Assembly: GCA_020205615.1 (NCBI GenBank) | Contig: CM035152.1 | Coordinates: 150,836,166-150,900,165, forward strand | DNA: 64,000 nt | DNA from: Panax quinquefolius | Lineage: Eukaryota; Streptophyta; Magnoliopsida; Apiales; Araliaceae | Reading direction: 5' to 3' | Shown here: positions 11,891 to 24,300 of the stretch, in pieces | Numbering within the stretch: position 1 is the stretch's first letter | Layout of the letters: each line of letters begins with the position of its first letter | Made by a program: the position numbers and the translations under genes | The notes under the pieces: model-generated | What the model was told of the DNA's origin: nothing | The model's database searches: none | The model's input: the letters and a program-made list of their open reading frames with translations, nothing else

Positions 11891-13034
11891 CACATAGTTT
11901 TTGTGATAATATTGTACGTTTGTACTGCACAAATTCCGAATCTCCCGCGCCTAAGCCCTAACCGGCTCTAATTCTTTGATTTCTCCGGCCACCGCCAGAT
12001 TTTCTACCGGAAAGATTTATAGAAGATCACCGGCCATTCGAAATCTTTCGCGTAACTAAAATTGAAAAAGATGACTTCTTTTTGAAAAATAAAAATTAAG
12101 CATTTCTGGAAATTTTCTTAATAATAGTAACTAAAATTGCACTTGAAAATTCTAAGCATATCAAGGAACATAATTGGAAAATTCTAAGCTTTTTGATTGA
12201 CATGACATTTTGAGTGCCACACTCAAAATATCCTAGGAGCTAGACAGTTCATGTTTTGGGTGTGGTTTGTGATGTGCCCATCCTATTTTAAATATCCTAG
12301 GAGCTTTGACCACAAGATTAGATTGGGTTTCCAACTTATACACCTTTCCTGTCAAGAAGCATAAGTACTACTAGTTAGGGCCACTATAAACACCACTAAT
12401 GAAGGGGAAGGGCTTTACTACTACAGTGAACCATAACTGCCTTGTTCCACTCTTTTATGCAACAAATAACCACATCCAATAATCTTCCCAGATTACTAGT
12501 GCCACACTGCTTGTACAAGTTTCAAGAGTATATGTTTGGACAGTAATAATGGATCGAGAACTACACCACATCTCTATTGCTTCATTCTTATTTTTAGATT
12601 GAGTCTAGGCCTAGTGTAGATTAGGCATCTTGTCTAATTTTCAGATATTCAAGGTGATAATTTGATATATCCTCAAAGTAGACCTAAGAACTTCATGATT
12701 CTTACCTATCAAAAAAATAAAATATCCATGTTTCCGGCAGGCATTTGAAGAAAACACCTAAAAGTTGCACAAAAGCTTTCTTAAAACTAGAGTATCCAGA
12801 TTACCAAATACTCATAATGACCTAGCGAGCTGCATATTAGTACTTGCGCTCCAAAACATTGTGATCTTACCTTCCGATACTCTTGCGTGTCCAAATATTT
12901 CTTTGTTTTTTATCTGGACAAATATCAATGTTCTAACTTAGAATTAGGTGCTCAAACATCATATTTGTACTAATTTATCTCTAGAACAATCAATTTGTTG
13001 ATGCAACTTAAAATTTTTCTATATTTATTGCAAC
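11891..13034. other. intergenic DNA with a leader-like GC-rich patch
   Basis: At 11940-12050 there is a GC-richer patch (GCCTAAGCCCTAACCGG, then CT-rich) resembling a plant gene leader on the plus strand, but the following ATG (12070) opens only a few codons. It may be the stub of a lost gene. The 16-bp word AAATATCCTAGGAGCT occurs twice (about 12226 and 12290). Otherwise nothing is recognised. Confidence 0.35.
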
Positions 13035-14102
13035 TTAAAATGTGATGACGTAGAATATAAAATATATTCTAAATAAAACATATATATCGTTTAATCAAAA
13101 CAAAAAATACTAAAATTCAAAATAAAAAAAAACATAATATTTACATCATTTAATCAAAATACTAAAATTCAAAACATAACATATTTACATCAAATACTAA
13201 TTTAAAAAAATACTAAAATACTAATTAAAAAAAATACTAAAATACTAAAAAATCAAATTAAAAAAATATTAAAATACTAAAAGTACTGTAGCTTTATTTC
13301 CAGAATAATATTTTTAAAAATCAAAAAGTACACTCCGCCGCTGCTAAATCTCTCTCTCCGGTAGTTTTATTTATGCTTCTTTTTAGTTCGAATTATATTT
13401 TTAGTTCGGTTATATGCTTCTGTTTAAAAGAAAGAAAAAAAAGAAAAAAGACTCTTTGTGATTCAATTTGCTTTTGCCATATATATTGGCAAGGGACGGG
13501 ATCCGAGGCTGGAACTATCGTTTGACCAAAATAATTCATAGATCTGCTGTTGATAGGGACTTGAATCAAGTAATGTTCTTCGAAAATTTTGAGTAAAGAT
13601 CTGGAAATAGTGTGTACTTTTTGATTTTTAAAAATATTATTTATTATTATAATTTTAGTAATTTAAAAATTTTATATCAATTAGTATTTAATATTATGAT
13701 TTTAGTATTTTAATGATGTAATTTGAATTTTTGTTGTTTTGATTAATTAACAAAATATTTTGAATGTTAGTATTTTAGTATTTTTTTAATTTGATTTTTT
13801 TAGTATTTTAGTATTTTTAAAGTAGTATTTTAGTATTTTTTTTATTAGTATTTGATGTGAATATGTTATGTTTTGAATTTTAGTATTTTGATTAAATGAT
13901 GTAAATATATTTATACAACTTATTTTATTTAATTAATTGTTTTGATTAGTTAACAAAATAATTTGAATTTTATTATTTTGATTAAATGATGTAAATACTT
14001 TTTTATTTTGAATTTTAGTATTTTTGTTTTGATTAAATGATATATATTATTTTATTTAGAATATATTTTATATTTAAGCGTGTCACGTCAATCACATTTT
14101 AA
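13035..14102. mobile_element. large fold-back element with long imperfect inverted arms
   Basis: The left arm (13035-13333) starts TTAAAATGTGATGACG. The right arm (13612-14102) ends CGTCAATCACATTTTAA. Read as reverse complements, the arms match at both their outer ends (including AAATATAAAATATATTCTAAATAAAA) and their inner ends (AATATTTTTAAAAATCAAAAAGTACAC). Both arms are rich in an internal TACTAAAAT/ATTTTAGTA word. The right arm is longer because that word is expanded. The central 278 bp (13334-13611) is single copy. No clear target duplication was found. The class is undetermined. Confidence 0.75.
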
Positions 14103-14242
14103 CTCCGTTTATCCCATAAGCGAAGGACACTACGACCCAAAAATATAACGTTAAGAGTATTTTGTTAGTTAGGCAAGTTTTATACATCCAGGGTAAATAT
14201 TAGAGCATTTTGACCCTTTGCCCATTATATATATACTAACTG

Positions 14243-14360
14243 TGTTCCGTGCCTCCGGCACTAGATAGACGGTGATTTATTTCAAACTTTGGACGGCCCA
14301 GATGATTTATTAGGGTGAGCGAAAAATTCAAAGTCAGTTGTATTTTGTTAGATTGACAAA
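14243..14360 (+). repeat. dispersed repeat copy 1, with a small hairpin
   Basis: This copy contains a 5-bp stem (GTGCC-TCC-GGCAC at 14249-14261), then GACGGCCCAGATGATTTATTAGG and CAGTTGTATTTTGTTAGAT. About 118 bp match the copy at 32925-33043. The hairpin followed by TAG recalls Helitron 3' ends, but that is only a suggestion. Confidence 0.65.
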
Positions 14361-14977
14361 TGCTAGCAGGGATCATATGTTCTTGACAAGAATTCTGCAA
14401 ACCAATACATGCTCTAAATGAGTCCAGAATTCAGACTGGTTTACCAACAGAATATTTTTGTCTATGGAATCATCTAGGTACATCCTAATGTAGAATTTTC
14501 TATCCACCGAAGAAAAAAGAATAAAAGAAAAAGAAAGAAAGAAAGAACTATACTAATGATTTTGATAACATATTAGGAATAATTTTGATAATGTATTTGA
14601 CTTCATGCCTCTTAATCAGTACTTACACTTTTGTGTTCATTATAGTTTACTATGGAAAGGGACATATCGCTACTTACGGTTGCAAGGAAATCTTATAAAT
14701 AGCTCTATTTCCTTTCCTTCTTTAGTGAATGCTCTATATTCAATCTTCGATGCTTGCGCGCTGCTTGATGCTTTAATTGGGCTTTCAAAATCTATTTTTT
14801 TTTAGAGGCAGTTATGAATCTTATGATATGTTGATGCTTTCCTGCAATCAGCTAAATATACTCATTTGTATATCCATTATCCAAATATTAAAATGGTTAA
14901 TATTGTTTTTAACCATAAGCATATGATTCCTTAAATAAGTGTTCCCTTTTATGGATCACAGAAACTTCATTGCGGAG
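14361..14977. other. intergenic DNA upstream of the F-box locus
   Basis: No gene is recognised. An A/G-rich tract lies at 14511-14546. A possible splice acceptor (ATCACAG, ending near 14960) precedes the F-box reading frame, so an upstream leader exon may exist. Confidence 0.4.
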
Positions 14978-16092
14978 ATGGCAATGAAAAAGTTCAAGAG
15001 AGAGTGCGAAGAAGAAATTACAAGGATACGGTTGAATATTTTGATATTCTTCCAGATGAAATTCTTACTAGCATCCTGGTTTGGCTTCCAGCTGAATTAC
15101 TGCGGTACAAGTTTAAGTACGTTTGCAGACGATGGTTTAATATAATTACTCACCAGATCTTGTTCTATAATCATCCAAAAGCCAGCTGCCCGTGGACAGT
15201 TTATAGAATTCGCCTTGTTGATTTCAATGAAGGGATTAGCAATCTGAGGTTAAAAGAGCAATATCTCAATATACCTTGTAAAGGACGTGTCAGGTCTTGG
15301 TGTAATGAACTACTCCTGATAACGGAACCACACAAGAATGGATCTCTTTTTATTTTCAATCTTATAACCAAGGTAGGGTCAGCTCTCCCCCGAGGTTCAA
15401 AGGACTGCGGAGGGCATGCTGAGTGCAAGTGTGGATTGGGTATTGCGTTTGATAAATTCAATGGAGTATACAAGGTAGTTCATGTATTTGCGGGTGCACA
15501 AACGTTTCAGTGTGAGATGTTTATGTTGAAAAATGAGTCGTTATTTCTGAATAGCTCCAAATGGAAAACAATTGATGGACCTTCTTATATGGGAAATAGG
15601 AAATACTTTTGGGATGACCCTGTCTCCGTTGATGGAAGGTATTTTCACTGGCATGTCCACTCTGCTGAATTCGTAGTCTCCATGGATATAGTTGAAGAGA
15701 TGTTTCACAAGATTCGTCTTCCACAACCCATAACCAAATACTCTCTCCCTGGAGATGGGTGGTTACTTGTGCCTTCTATCTAACTTTTGTGATAAGCATG
15801 CCATCATGTGGATTTTGAAGCATTTTCAGAAACAAGAATGGCACAAACGACAAACTATAAGAAACTTAGGTTATATTCCTATGACAGGCTGTCAGATTAG
15901 GAATTATCCATCTTTTCCAGTTCCAATTGGTAGCTTGAAAAATGGTAGTTATATTATATGCAAGAAGTATAGGGATCAGCTTGGTTTGTTTTGTTTTGTT
16001 ACAAACTGGAAAATGGTCGTATGGTGAAGCTGGACATTCCAATTGATGTTGATGAACGCTGCTTGGCTCAATCAACAACCATAGATTTTTAA
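14978..16092 (+). pseudogene. F-box protein gene with three frame changes
   Basis: ATG 14978 opens MAMKKFKRECEEE. The frame must then shift near 15010-15030 to reach the F-box, DILPDEILTSILVWLPAELL followed by KYVCRRW (about 15045-15140). That frame runs on as an F-box-associated beta-propeller-like region to TAA 15781. The homologous reading continues in another frame from about 15765 (LSNFCDKHAIMWILKHF) and shifts again near 16010 to end DIPIDVDE...TTIDF at TAA 16090. F-box proteins are SCF ubiquitin-ligase substrate adaptors. The high overall coding quality with three single-base frame changes means a young pseudogene or sequence errors. There is no intron in the body. Confidence 0.8.
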
Positions 16093-17642
16093 TAACATTT
16101 GGAAGGAACCGATACGATAGTGGTGGGATTGCATTACTTATCCCCCAAAAATATAGTTGTGGATTTTGCTTTAGCTTGTGATGTTATTTTGATTTCTGGG
16201 GTGTTATTCCCTGTCGGAGTGAAATGTTTAAAATTTTCTATAGGATAACTTAAGGTATTTTCTTTCTACATAATATTTGTAACAGAGTGATGCTATTTGG
16301 AATCTTGTTGACTATGTTTTGATTCATCCTATAATTCTACAGTGGATCGGTAACCCTTCTATAAACTTTGTAATGGATATTCCTGTATGGCTACCCAAAA
16401 AAAAAAAAAGAAAAGAAACTTGTTTGTCAGGCCTTTTCATTATGGAAATGAAATTCTTTGCAAGTCTCTAATTTCCAAGAGAGCTAGGTGTTCGATCCAT
16501 CCATCTTTCGTTGAGAAAGTATTAAACATTCCAGAGGAACAACTTTGTGACCTATTTGTAGTATGAAAATGGAACAATGTGAGTGACCAATAGTACTTTT
16601 AGTTTAGAATTGTGTTCGTCTTTCTTTGGGTGCAATTTTAAGGATATGCAGAGAAGAAGATTTTGTTTTAAAGTGTGGTTGACAAACTTTAACATGCCTT
16701 TAAAAAAGTCAAATGCCTCAAAGGCTCAAACTGCTGATTGGCAGTAAATGGCCTTTGAGCACCTTTCTGTTTCACGTTATTCCAAAGCCCTGGAAAGAAT
16801 TAAGCTTTTCATTGTTCATAGTCATTGCAAAAGAACAAAGCCCTTCAACTAACATCATAATACAAAACTTGCTTGCCATCAAAATAGTCGTATATGAGTT
16901 TCATTGCATGTGCAGAAAATAAATAAACATCTATGTAAATTTCTCAATAACATGCTCAAGGGTCGTTAAAAAAAAAATTATTAACTGATTTGGGAATGTT
17001 TAAGGTGATTTCATTATGCAAATTTATTCAACCCTAGAACTCCTATTCCCCATAACCTTCCGAATCCTATTCCCCAGCCTGTATCACAACCCTCAAAACC
17101 TTTTTAGGAAAGCAGCCTTGGGCCAAAAGATTCTGCATCTTTAAACCTTAATCCCATTTCAGGAAAAATAAAGTCCACACTAGAAAATTATTTAAGAAAG
17201 AAAAACATCTAGTACCTCTGTCCCTGTATCTTATTTTCCTTTATGTAAGCATCCAACTGTTGTATTTCCATCAGCAGTATAAATTATATGTACAATGGAA
17301 GACAGGCAATCAGTCGGTTAAAAATGTCCAAGAAAAACTCAAATATCAGACAGCAATAAGCATGCACCCATTGTCATTGTTGCCTATTCCGAGAGGCCAC
17401 ATATTGACACCTTCCAACAGTATAGATATTCACTTTCCAAAACAAGGGAGTACAAGTAGTATTCAAAATAGTATGAAAGATAACATGAAAATTATCATCA
17501 ACCTAGGAAACCACATTATGCGATTACCACAAGTAAAATAGTAGAGGCTTATAACCAGTTAAGTTGCTTAATTATCCTAAATATCCACGACTATATCTAC
17601 TAAAAGAGCAAAAAAAAGGAGTAAAAATATATAAACCTAATG
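16093..17642. other. intergenic DNA with a poly(A) tract after the F-box locus
   Basis: A plausible 3' untranslated region follows the F-box locus and ends in a 13-A run at about 16398-16410, which may be a genomic poly(A) trace of retroposition. The rest, to the MYB-like gene stop at 17643, contains no recognisable exon. Confidence 0.45.
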
Positions 17643-18780
17643 CTAAAGCAAAGGTGGACAAAGTGATTGCAGCCGCTGCAACCATGCTATTCTCACGCTA
17701 GCCTTTTTCAAATTAAGGAAAATTTCCCTGTATTCCTTCTTCATGAATAGATCTAATGCAAACAAATAGAGATCACTTCCTTGTTCTACTTCCTCCATCC
17801 CATCTAAACACTCAATGCATTCACCAATGCTATAACAGAGTTTACCAAGTGAAGACTGATCTGTTACAGTGCTCTTCGAGTCCAATACATCACAGAGGCG
17901 CTCAGATCTGCTCTCTGGCTGCACATATATGGGCTCTTTAATCTTCAAACGGTGTTTGCCTGAAGGCCCTGAACCACCATTTCGCTTCCTACGCCGAGTA
18001 GGACGTTCTGTTTCTCCAGTTATTGTTGTTCCATCATAAATGATATCCAATTTATCAAGGAATAATGGTTCTTTATACCGAAATTGTGCAGCTTCAGGGT
18101 TCATCTGTAGTATTAAAACCATATTCTGTAACTAAGCTAGCCCCATGGACATTATTAATATTAGAAAGATTATTAATATAATTAATGAACAGTTATTTCC
18201 ACAGGTAAATTAGTTATTTTCACTACGTCTCTCACATGAGTGCAGGACCCACTTACTATTGACGCATGAGAGGAACTTGTGGAAATAACAATTCCCCAAT
18301 ATTCTTCTTCTTCTTCTTCTTGCTTTTATAATTAGTATAAGTTTTAGTAATTACTACTACTGCTGCTACCACCACCACCTCGAGTCTAACCTTTGTTGTT
18401 ATCAATTCATGCGTACCTGTGTGTAGTTAGCCCACTCCTCCTCACTTGCACCGAATTTTCGGGTGTCTGGATCCCATTTCATGCTTCTAGTGCCAATCAG
18501 CTTACGCCAGACCTTCCATTGCTCCTTAGTGTTATCCCAGTGATTCTTAAACTGTTTTTTTTCATAAAAGACACCTGAGTTATTCATAAATGAGTCTTCA
18601 ATATTCCTCCAACCCACCCTAGTAAAATGTGTCCCTGGTTTGTTTCCTGCATTAATCTGTTCAAGACATAAATCGAGAAATATTTAAGAAAATCAGCCGT
18701 CCAAGTCGCCTTAATTGGCTTCGAGTTGATACACCATCATTCTCCTCGTCTCTTGCCATTTCGTTCACTGTTTCACACAT
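17643..18780 (-). CDS. MYB/SANT-like DNA-binding domain protein (Myb_DNA-bind_3 type), frame disturbed
   Basis: Exons on the minus strand are 18780-18417 (from ATG 18780; acceptor TTTCCAG just upstream) and 18104-17643, both with good GT-AG sites. The family pattern is clear: KATWTADFLKYF, then LDLCLEQINAGNKPGTHF, GWRNIEDSF, KKQFKNHWD, WKVWRKLIG, then NPEAAQFRYKEPLFLDKL in exon 2. An R/K-rich stretch (RPTRRRKRNGG) may be a nuclear signal. These plant-specific nuclear proteins use a SANT-like fold related to transposase DNA-binding domains. Two frame breaks occur in exon 1. One lies between the MARDEENDG start and KPIKATW. The other lies within KYF/LDLC, where a T-run is one base short. Either it is a recent pseudogene or these are sequencing errors. 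Confidence 0.75.
18300..18382. repeat. short (CTT)n and (CTG/CCA)n microsatellites in the MYB-like intron
   Basis: TTC triplets at about 18303-18322 and ACTACTGCTGCTACCACCACCACC at about 18353-18378 are seen directly, inside the intron between 18416 and 18105. Confidence 0.8.
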
Positions 18781-19458
18781 GCTGGAAACCAAAAAGATCA
18801 ACTAATACATAATTAGAACATATATATCCATATAACAAGTGAATAAGCATGACAAATATGTTCTATATTGGAAACATAACCCTTAGAATAATACTACCAC
18901 AGAGAGAATGATCCAGAGAAAAAAAAATAACATTAATACCCTCCGTCCCACAAAAAGTCTTATTTACAAAATTTGTATACATAAAGAACATATTTTTGTT
19001 CAATGTTTACCCCTCAGCGTAATAAGTTGTTAGTTTAGTAGTGATGAAATGATGATAAAATTATAAGGACAAACTTGAGGATATTGTACAATTTTATACT
19101 ACTATCCAAAAAGTAAAAAATATTTTTAAGCTGTCAATAACACAAATAACATGTCATATTTGTCTTTTTATGAAAAATGCTTGAAATGTCACAGCTCCAC
19201 TAGCCATAGCATAATAACATCCAGAGCTAGAATTTTTTATAAGGTTACCAAAGGCAACAATTTTCACACCTTTTCTTCCCTCTGAGTTCAGAAACATACA
19301 TACTTCCAATTTGATCATTCATTATCAAAGACTATATCACCAGTTATTACTAAATTCTATGGTTGTGAAATATCTGATACAACATTAAGGGAAAATGGCT
19401 ATGTATTATCACAAAATTCATGAAATCTAAAATACGAATAATCAAACATATATCACAA

Positions 19459-19500
<42 letters not shown>

Positions 19501-19690
19501 GTATAAATAAAAATTCATCAAACGGAGAAATTTGATGGAAAATATAAGAGATAAATGATGATGTGACATACCGAGAAATGGGTAGTGCAGATAAACCCTA
19601 ACAAATAGAGAGGAAATTGCTTCCAGTAATTTTGTTCCGATTTGGGGAGAAATAGTGAGGAGGGCTGTTTCATTACTATTTAAATAGTTG
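18781..19690 (-). other. 5' leader intron and leader exon of the MYB-like gene
   Basis: A leader-like exon (about 19690-19572) ends in the donor TTCTCG|GTATGT. The acceptor TTTCCAG at 18788-18782 joins it just before ATG 18780. The intron (19571-18782) contains a Stowaway-like left terminus (TACCCTCCGTCCCACAAAAAGT at about 18935) without a visible partner, and the TA run listed below. Confidence 0.6.
19461..19498. repeat. (TA)n microsatellite
   Basis: An uninterrupted run of AT dinucleotides is seen directly, within the leader intron of the MYB-like gene. Confidence 0.9.
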
Positions 19691-20195
19691 GGCCTGAAGG
19701 CCTGGTTTCACACAGATGAAACGGGCCTAAAATTAAATTGTCTTTGTTCACCTTATCACAAATCTACCATATATTAACGCATCTTTAAGTGTTTTTTTTT
19801 AAAATGGTTTTTTAAAAAAAAAACTCTTTTTTTTTCATCTTTTATTTAATTTTTAATATTACAAAATTGCTTGATATAGAATTTGGAGTAAAAAAAAATA
19901 AGTAATATTTTTCATAATTCCATAACTATCCTCAACTTTTAAGATAAAGAGGAAATTATAAAAATTTTAAATGATTTTTGGCTTACTTGAGGGAAAACTT
20001 TGTTTTCTTTCTTTTTTTCTGTTCTAATTTTATATTTGAGATAGGAACTATTAATGTTTTTTCAAGTGTCTTGTTTATTTTTAAATTTGGATTTTAAGAC
20101 TATTAGTCAGGGATTATAAAATGGCTTAATATTGATAATTATTTAATACTATGTTCAACCATGTATTATATTATCTCCACCATTGAGACTAAATA
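19691..20195. other. AT-rich intergenic DNA
   Basis: This is presumably the promoter side of the minus-strand MYB-like gene. It has long A and T runs near 19790-19840. Nothing else is recognised. Confidence 0.4.
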
Positions 20196-20453
20196 TTTCT
20201 AAACAAAATTATCCTCAACTTTTTTAAAAAGACCATAATATCTTATTATATCCAATAAACTTATTATTGGTAAACAATTTATTATTTAAACTTATTATTA
20301 ATAATCAGCTTATTAGCTTATTGGTAAACAACTTATTAAGATGTAATAATGTTTATTGTTAAAAAATAACTTATTAATGGTAAACATTGTTTACTAATAA
20401 TAAGCTTATTGGATATAATATGATAAATGTTGAGGATAATTTTGGTTAGAAAA
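20196..20453. mobile_element. MITE-like element with about 70-bp terminal inverted repeats
   Basis: The left end TTTCTAAACAAAATTATCCTCAAC and, further in, TTATATCCAATAAACTTATTA are mirrored at the right end, which in reverse complement reads TTTTCTAACCAAAATTATCCTCAAC and then TTATATCCAATAAGCTTATTA. The centre is filled with AACTTATTA/TAATAAGTT words. The target duplication is not resolved. It has no coding capacity. Confidence 0.75.
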
Positions 20454-21384
20454 TTGAATTTTGGCTACTTAGTGATTTAAGATGCTGCAAATTTGTCATA
20501 TTTCTAGTATGATAAGTTGTTATGTTTTTCCATGTACTCATGAACCCATTGTTGAGCTCAATGTCTATTCCGTTGTACCTCTCTTATGTGGTTAATATCA
20601 CCGTTACTAGATATGCTTATGAGCAAAATGAAGTGCTTGCAAGTGCTGGATATTAAAAGGGGTTAGTTATTCCAGCTCCTGCATCTTTATTTAGTTGCTT
20701 TATACTTGTACAAATTTGATTATATTTTTAGCCAATTGATCATGTGATTTAGAAAGACATCTTGTTGGATATGTCTTGAGAGCTTCAACTCGAAGAGATT
20801 GGAAATACTATTTGTAGTAAGGCTTGATTTCTGATATTCAATGCAACAAACCTTAACCTGAAATTGGAACATAGGCTACATAGCCTGGTTAAATTATTAA
20901 CTGTCAAAGTTAAATTATGTTCTCTAATCATTGTCAAAAGATTAAGAATAATGCTAAGTGTCTCAAATACTCATCACTATTGAATAATGTGTATTTGAAT
21001 GTAAATAACATGCATATTAGAGACCTAAAGATTATAAGCCTACACCATGTAACAGACCAAGATAAGTGTAAGGTTTCGCAAATGTATGTATAAACATTGG
21101 TGGTAGAAACAAAAACTTTAATGTCAAGTTAACTCCTCTCCACAAGCAAATAAAGGGCACCCAAATGCTAGATAAAGTCATTTCACAACTTTGGGATTTT
21201 GCATGTATCCCATATATAAATCAAACAACAACAAGAAAGAAGATGCCCACCAAATGGTAGAAATAAGACAACCAAGTTCAGTCAGTTTTTCAACATGAAT
21301 ATCAAAGGGAAAATAATATAGAACACACTCAAATAAAGTGAAACCCTTTTAAATAGACGAGGATGAAAAAAAAATTGGGGTTGA
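20454..21384. other. intergenic DNA and 3' region of the LIM gene
   Basis: No gene is recognised. The final portion is presumably the 3' untranslated region of the minus-strand LIM gene. Around 20530-20640 a degraded coding-like stretch may exist, but I could not assign it. Confidence 0.4.
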
Positions 21385-24300
21385 TCAAGCTTCAGGAACA
21401 GAGGCTGCTGGGCGCCTGATTGATGCAGAATTAAGGAGATGGTTGTAGCTGCCTTTCTCCTTGAAGAGCTGGGAGAAATGATGTTTGCAGTACAAAACGC
21501 CTTCAAGGGCAGCATAATTTGATGGAGTTATGTAGCATCCACCATGAGAGCACTTAAAGCATGTCTTATGATAGGATTGGTTCTCCACTGTCACCTGACA
21601 TTTTTATAAACAAACCCCAATTATTGTTTCAGATAGATTAGCTACTGCACGTGTACAAATAAACAAACAATTGTTTATCAAACAGCTAAGTTAAGTATGT
21701 GCTGGATATCTGGAAAAAAAAAATCAACTAATTGTAGCAGCAGTTAGACAGACATTTCTGATAATATCCTCAGCGCCCTTCTAGAGAATCCAGACTTCAC
21801 CCCAAAATTACAAAACACCATTTGTGCTAGAATATCAAAACAGTCCTAGCTCCTGAATTCTAGCTAATAAAGCTCCCAATTCAAGGTTATTTCTGTCCCG
21901 TGCTACATAAGAGTAGCCTTTTTCGTCCTGTAGACTTTTCACTGGTCTTGTCTCATCTCTATCGATATGTTACTCCAAATCTTAGCAAGTAACCCCGCTA
22001 TATTTGAAGCAAAGAAAAACAAATTGGTTTTCTAACTGCGCACTAAAGACAAGGGATGAAACTAAAAGAAAGAAGGTCACGAAATAAACACAGAAAAACG
22101 GCGCTCTATCAAGCTCTGATTGTATGATGGTTTATGAATTGATAAGAGTCAACTACTAAATTTCAAGAAGCATTCATTGTGAGCCCCACCTATGACCTAT
22201 ATCCTAGCACAGCAGCATGCCTCTACTAAGACACCCCTACAATTATATTGTTCAATCTCCAAAAATTAACAAATCAAGCAATATGGACTATTCGTTTTAT
22301 TTCGCCAAAGGTCTTAGATTCTTAGTTCATGCGGCACAAAGATGTTCTCCCTTGGAATCCATATCAGAATATTCAAGCGCACAAAATTGATATACTTTTT
22401 AAGGTTGCTTGGTTGTATTCCGATCTTACGTTCATATAACATCTAATATATGTTAAAAGTAAAATATATGCAATGGTCAAAATTCTGTTAAAACATAATT
22501 ATGTTTTCCTTCCTTTAACAAATTATGTTGACGTGCATTACTGTTTTAAGATGTTTATTTTTGCTTAGTTTCAGCTTTTGTACTCAATCAAACAAAAGAG
22601 GACAAAAGAGGCCAGGGTTTATAGCACAAAGGAACAAGTGTAATCGGCTGTTTTGCACATATATCATAGGAAAAGGGGTTCATTTCCTATAAGCTCCCTT
22701 GGTAATAAATTTATATGGGCACAGAGAGTAACTAAACATAACTCAAATAACACCGTATTTTATCTCAAACTAGTTGAGGTGAGCGTAAAAGTAGAAATAT
22801 AAGAAGAAAAGGCTACTTAAACAGAAGTTATGATTAATTGGCACCTCTCCTAGTAAACACTAGAGAAGTTAAACCTATAATTTCACATCACAAGATACTT
22901 TAGGATTAGTAAAAACTATAGAGACATAAGACATAAGAACTTCCAATTAAATTACATCATTGTCATGTGCATCTGTGCACCTGCCAATGTAAAAGACTAG
23001 AAAACATGTATCAATCAGAGATTGGGGAACAAAGAAAATCATATTCACTTCATCGATGCTGTACTGTGAATCATTCCATTTAAAGAGCTTGGTTAGCCCT
23101 TTTTAGTACTCTTGAGCTAATCGCTCATTGTTTTCGCACATTAAGATCAGGAATACGTTTATTTGCTAATATGACGGCTGGTCATAGTTCAGCAAAGATT
23201 TTAAGTGGGTTATACCTTCTCCAGCGGATAAGCTGTTTTACCGCAGGTAGCACATTTTTCTTGTGTCCCAGAAAACATGCCGGCAGCTTTGCTAGGGGAC
23301 CTTGTCTGGAAACCATAAAATCAAAGATGATATGAGGTTATTTCAACTTTTTAAATACAGGTGCATTGTCGTACTTGTGATTAGGATTTACCAGCTCTGG
23401 GGTTAACTTGTCAGCTGACTTAGCAGCTGTCACAGAATTAAATGCATTACAAATTAAAAAGTTCATACAAATATGCTAAAAATATCAAATATTATAAAGA
23501 TTGAAAAGGCATACGTGACTGAAAATTCTTGTTGAAATTTCCAGACTCCTTGAATAGCTGCTCAAAGTGAGGCTTACAGTATAGAACACCTTCCATCGAG
23601 GAGTAGTTGCTCAGCTGTAGATGTATCAATAAGAATAACAATTAGCTCAAAAAGTAACAGGCATCACAGATAGAGTAGTCGTGGTTTAGTGAGTGATAAA
23701 GGTGATGTCATTATGTGGGTTTCAGAGCTCCTGAATCATAGAAAATATTTTATTTTTCTATAAATAATTTTATATTAAGAAAACCCCCAAAAGAGTGTGG
23801 CTCCCACGTACACAGGGAGTATACAATAAGCACACAGATAAAAATATTAGGTCTCCGAAGATTCTCAAAAGGAAAACCCCTAAATCCTATACATCCAAAA
23901 AGCTGCAGGAGCACCCAACAAAAAATTAACAAAGTAACTCCCGAAAAAACCTTGTTCAACCGAAAAATTAGTAGACTGAAGAATAGAACACGGATCTGCC
24001 GAACTGATCTATCCTTCACTTGAAAGCTCCTATTGTTCCTCTACCGCCATAAAAGTCTACTGGAAATTGTGGAATCAAAACCCTCAATCTCCTCCCCAAT
24101 TTCTCCCGCCTTCAAAATCTCCACAACAGATCTCAGAATCACCCACTCCATACTACCAAAGAAAAGACCATACATCAAAGAAGACGAACAAAATCACAGT
24201 GAAGTAAAAAATGATCAACTGACTCCTAATCATGCCGAAACATCCAACAACCACTCCATATAAACTTCTTCCTATTTTTGTGGGTCAGAATTGATCTCAA

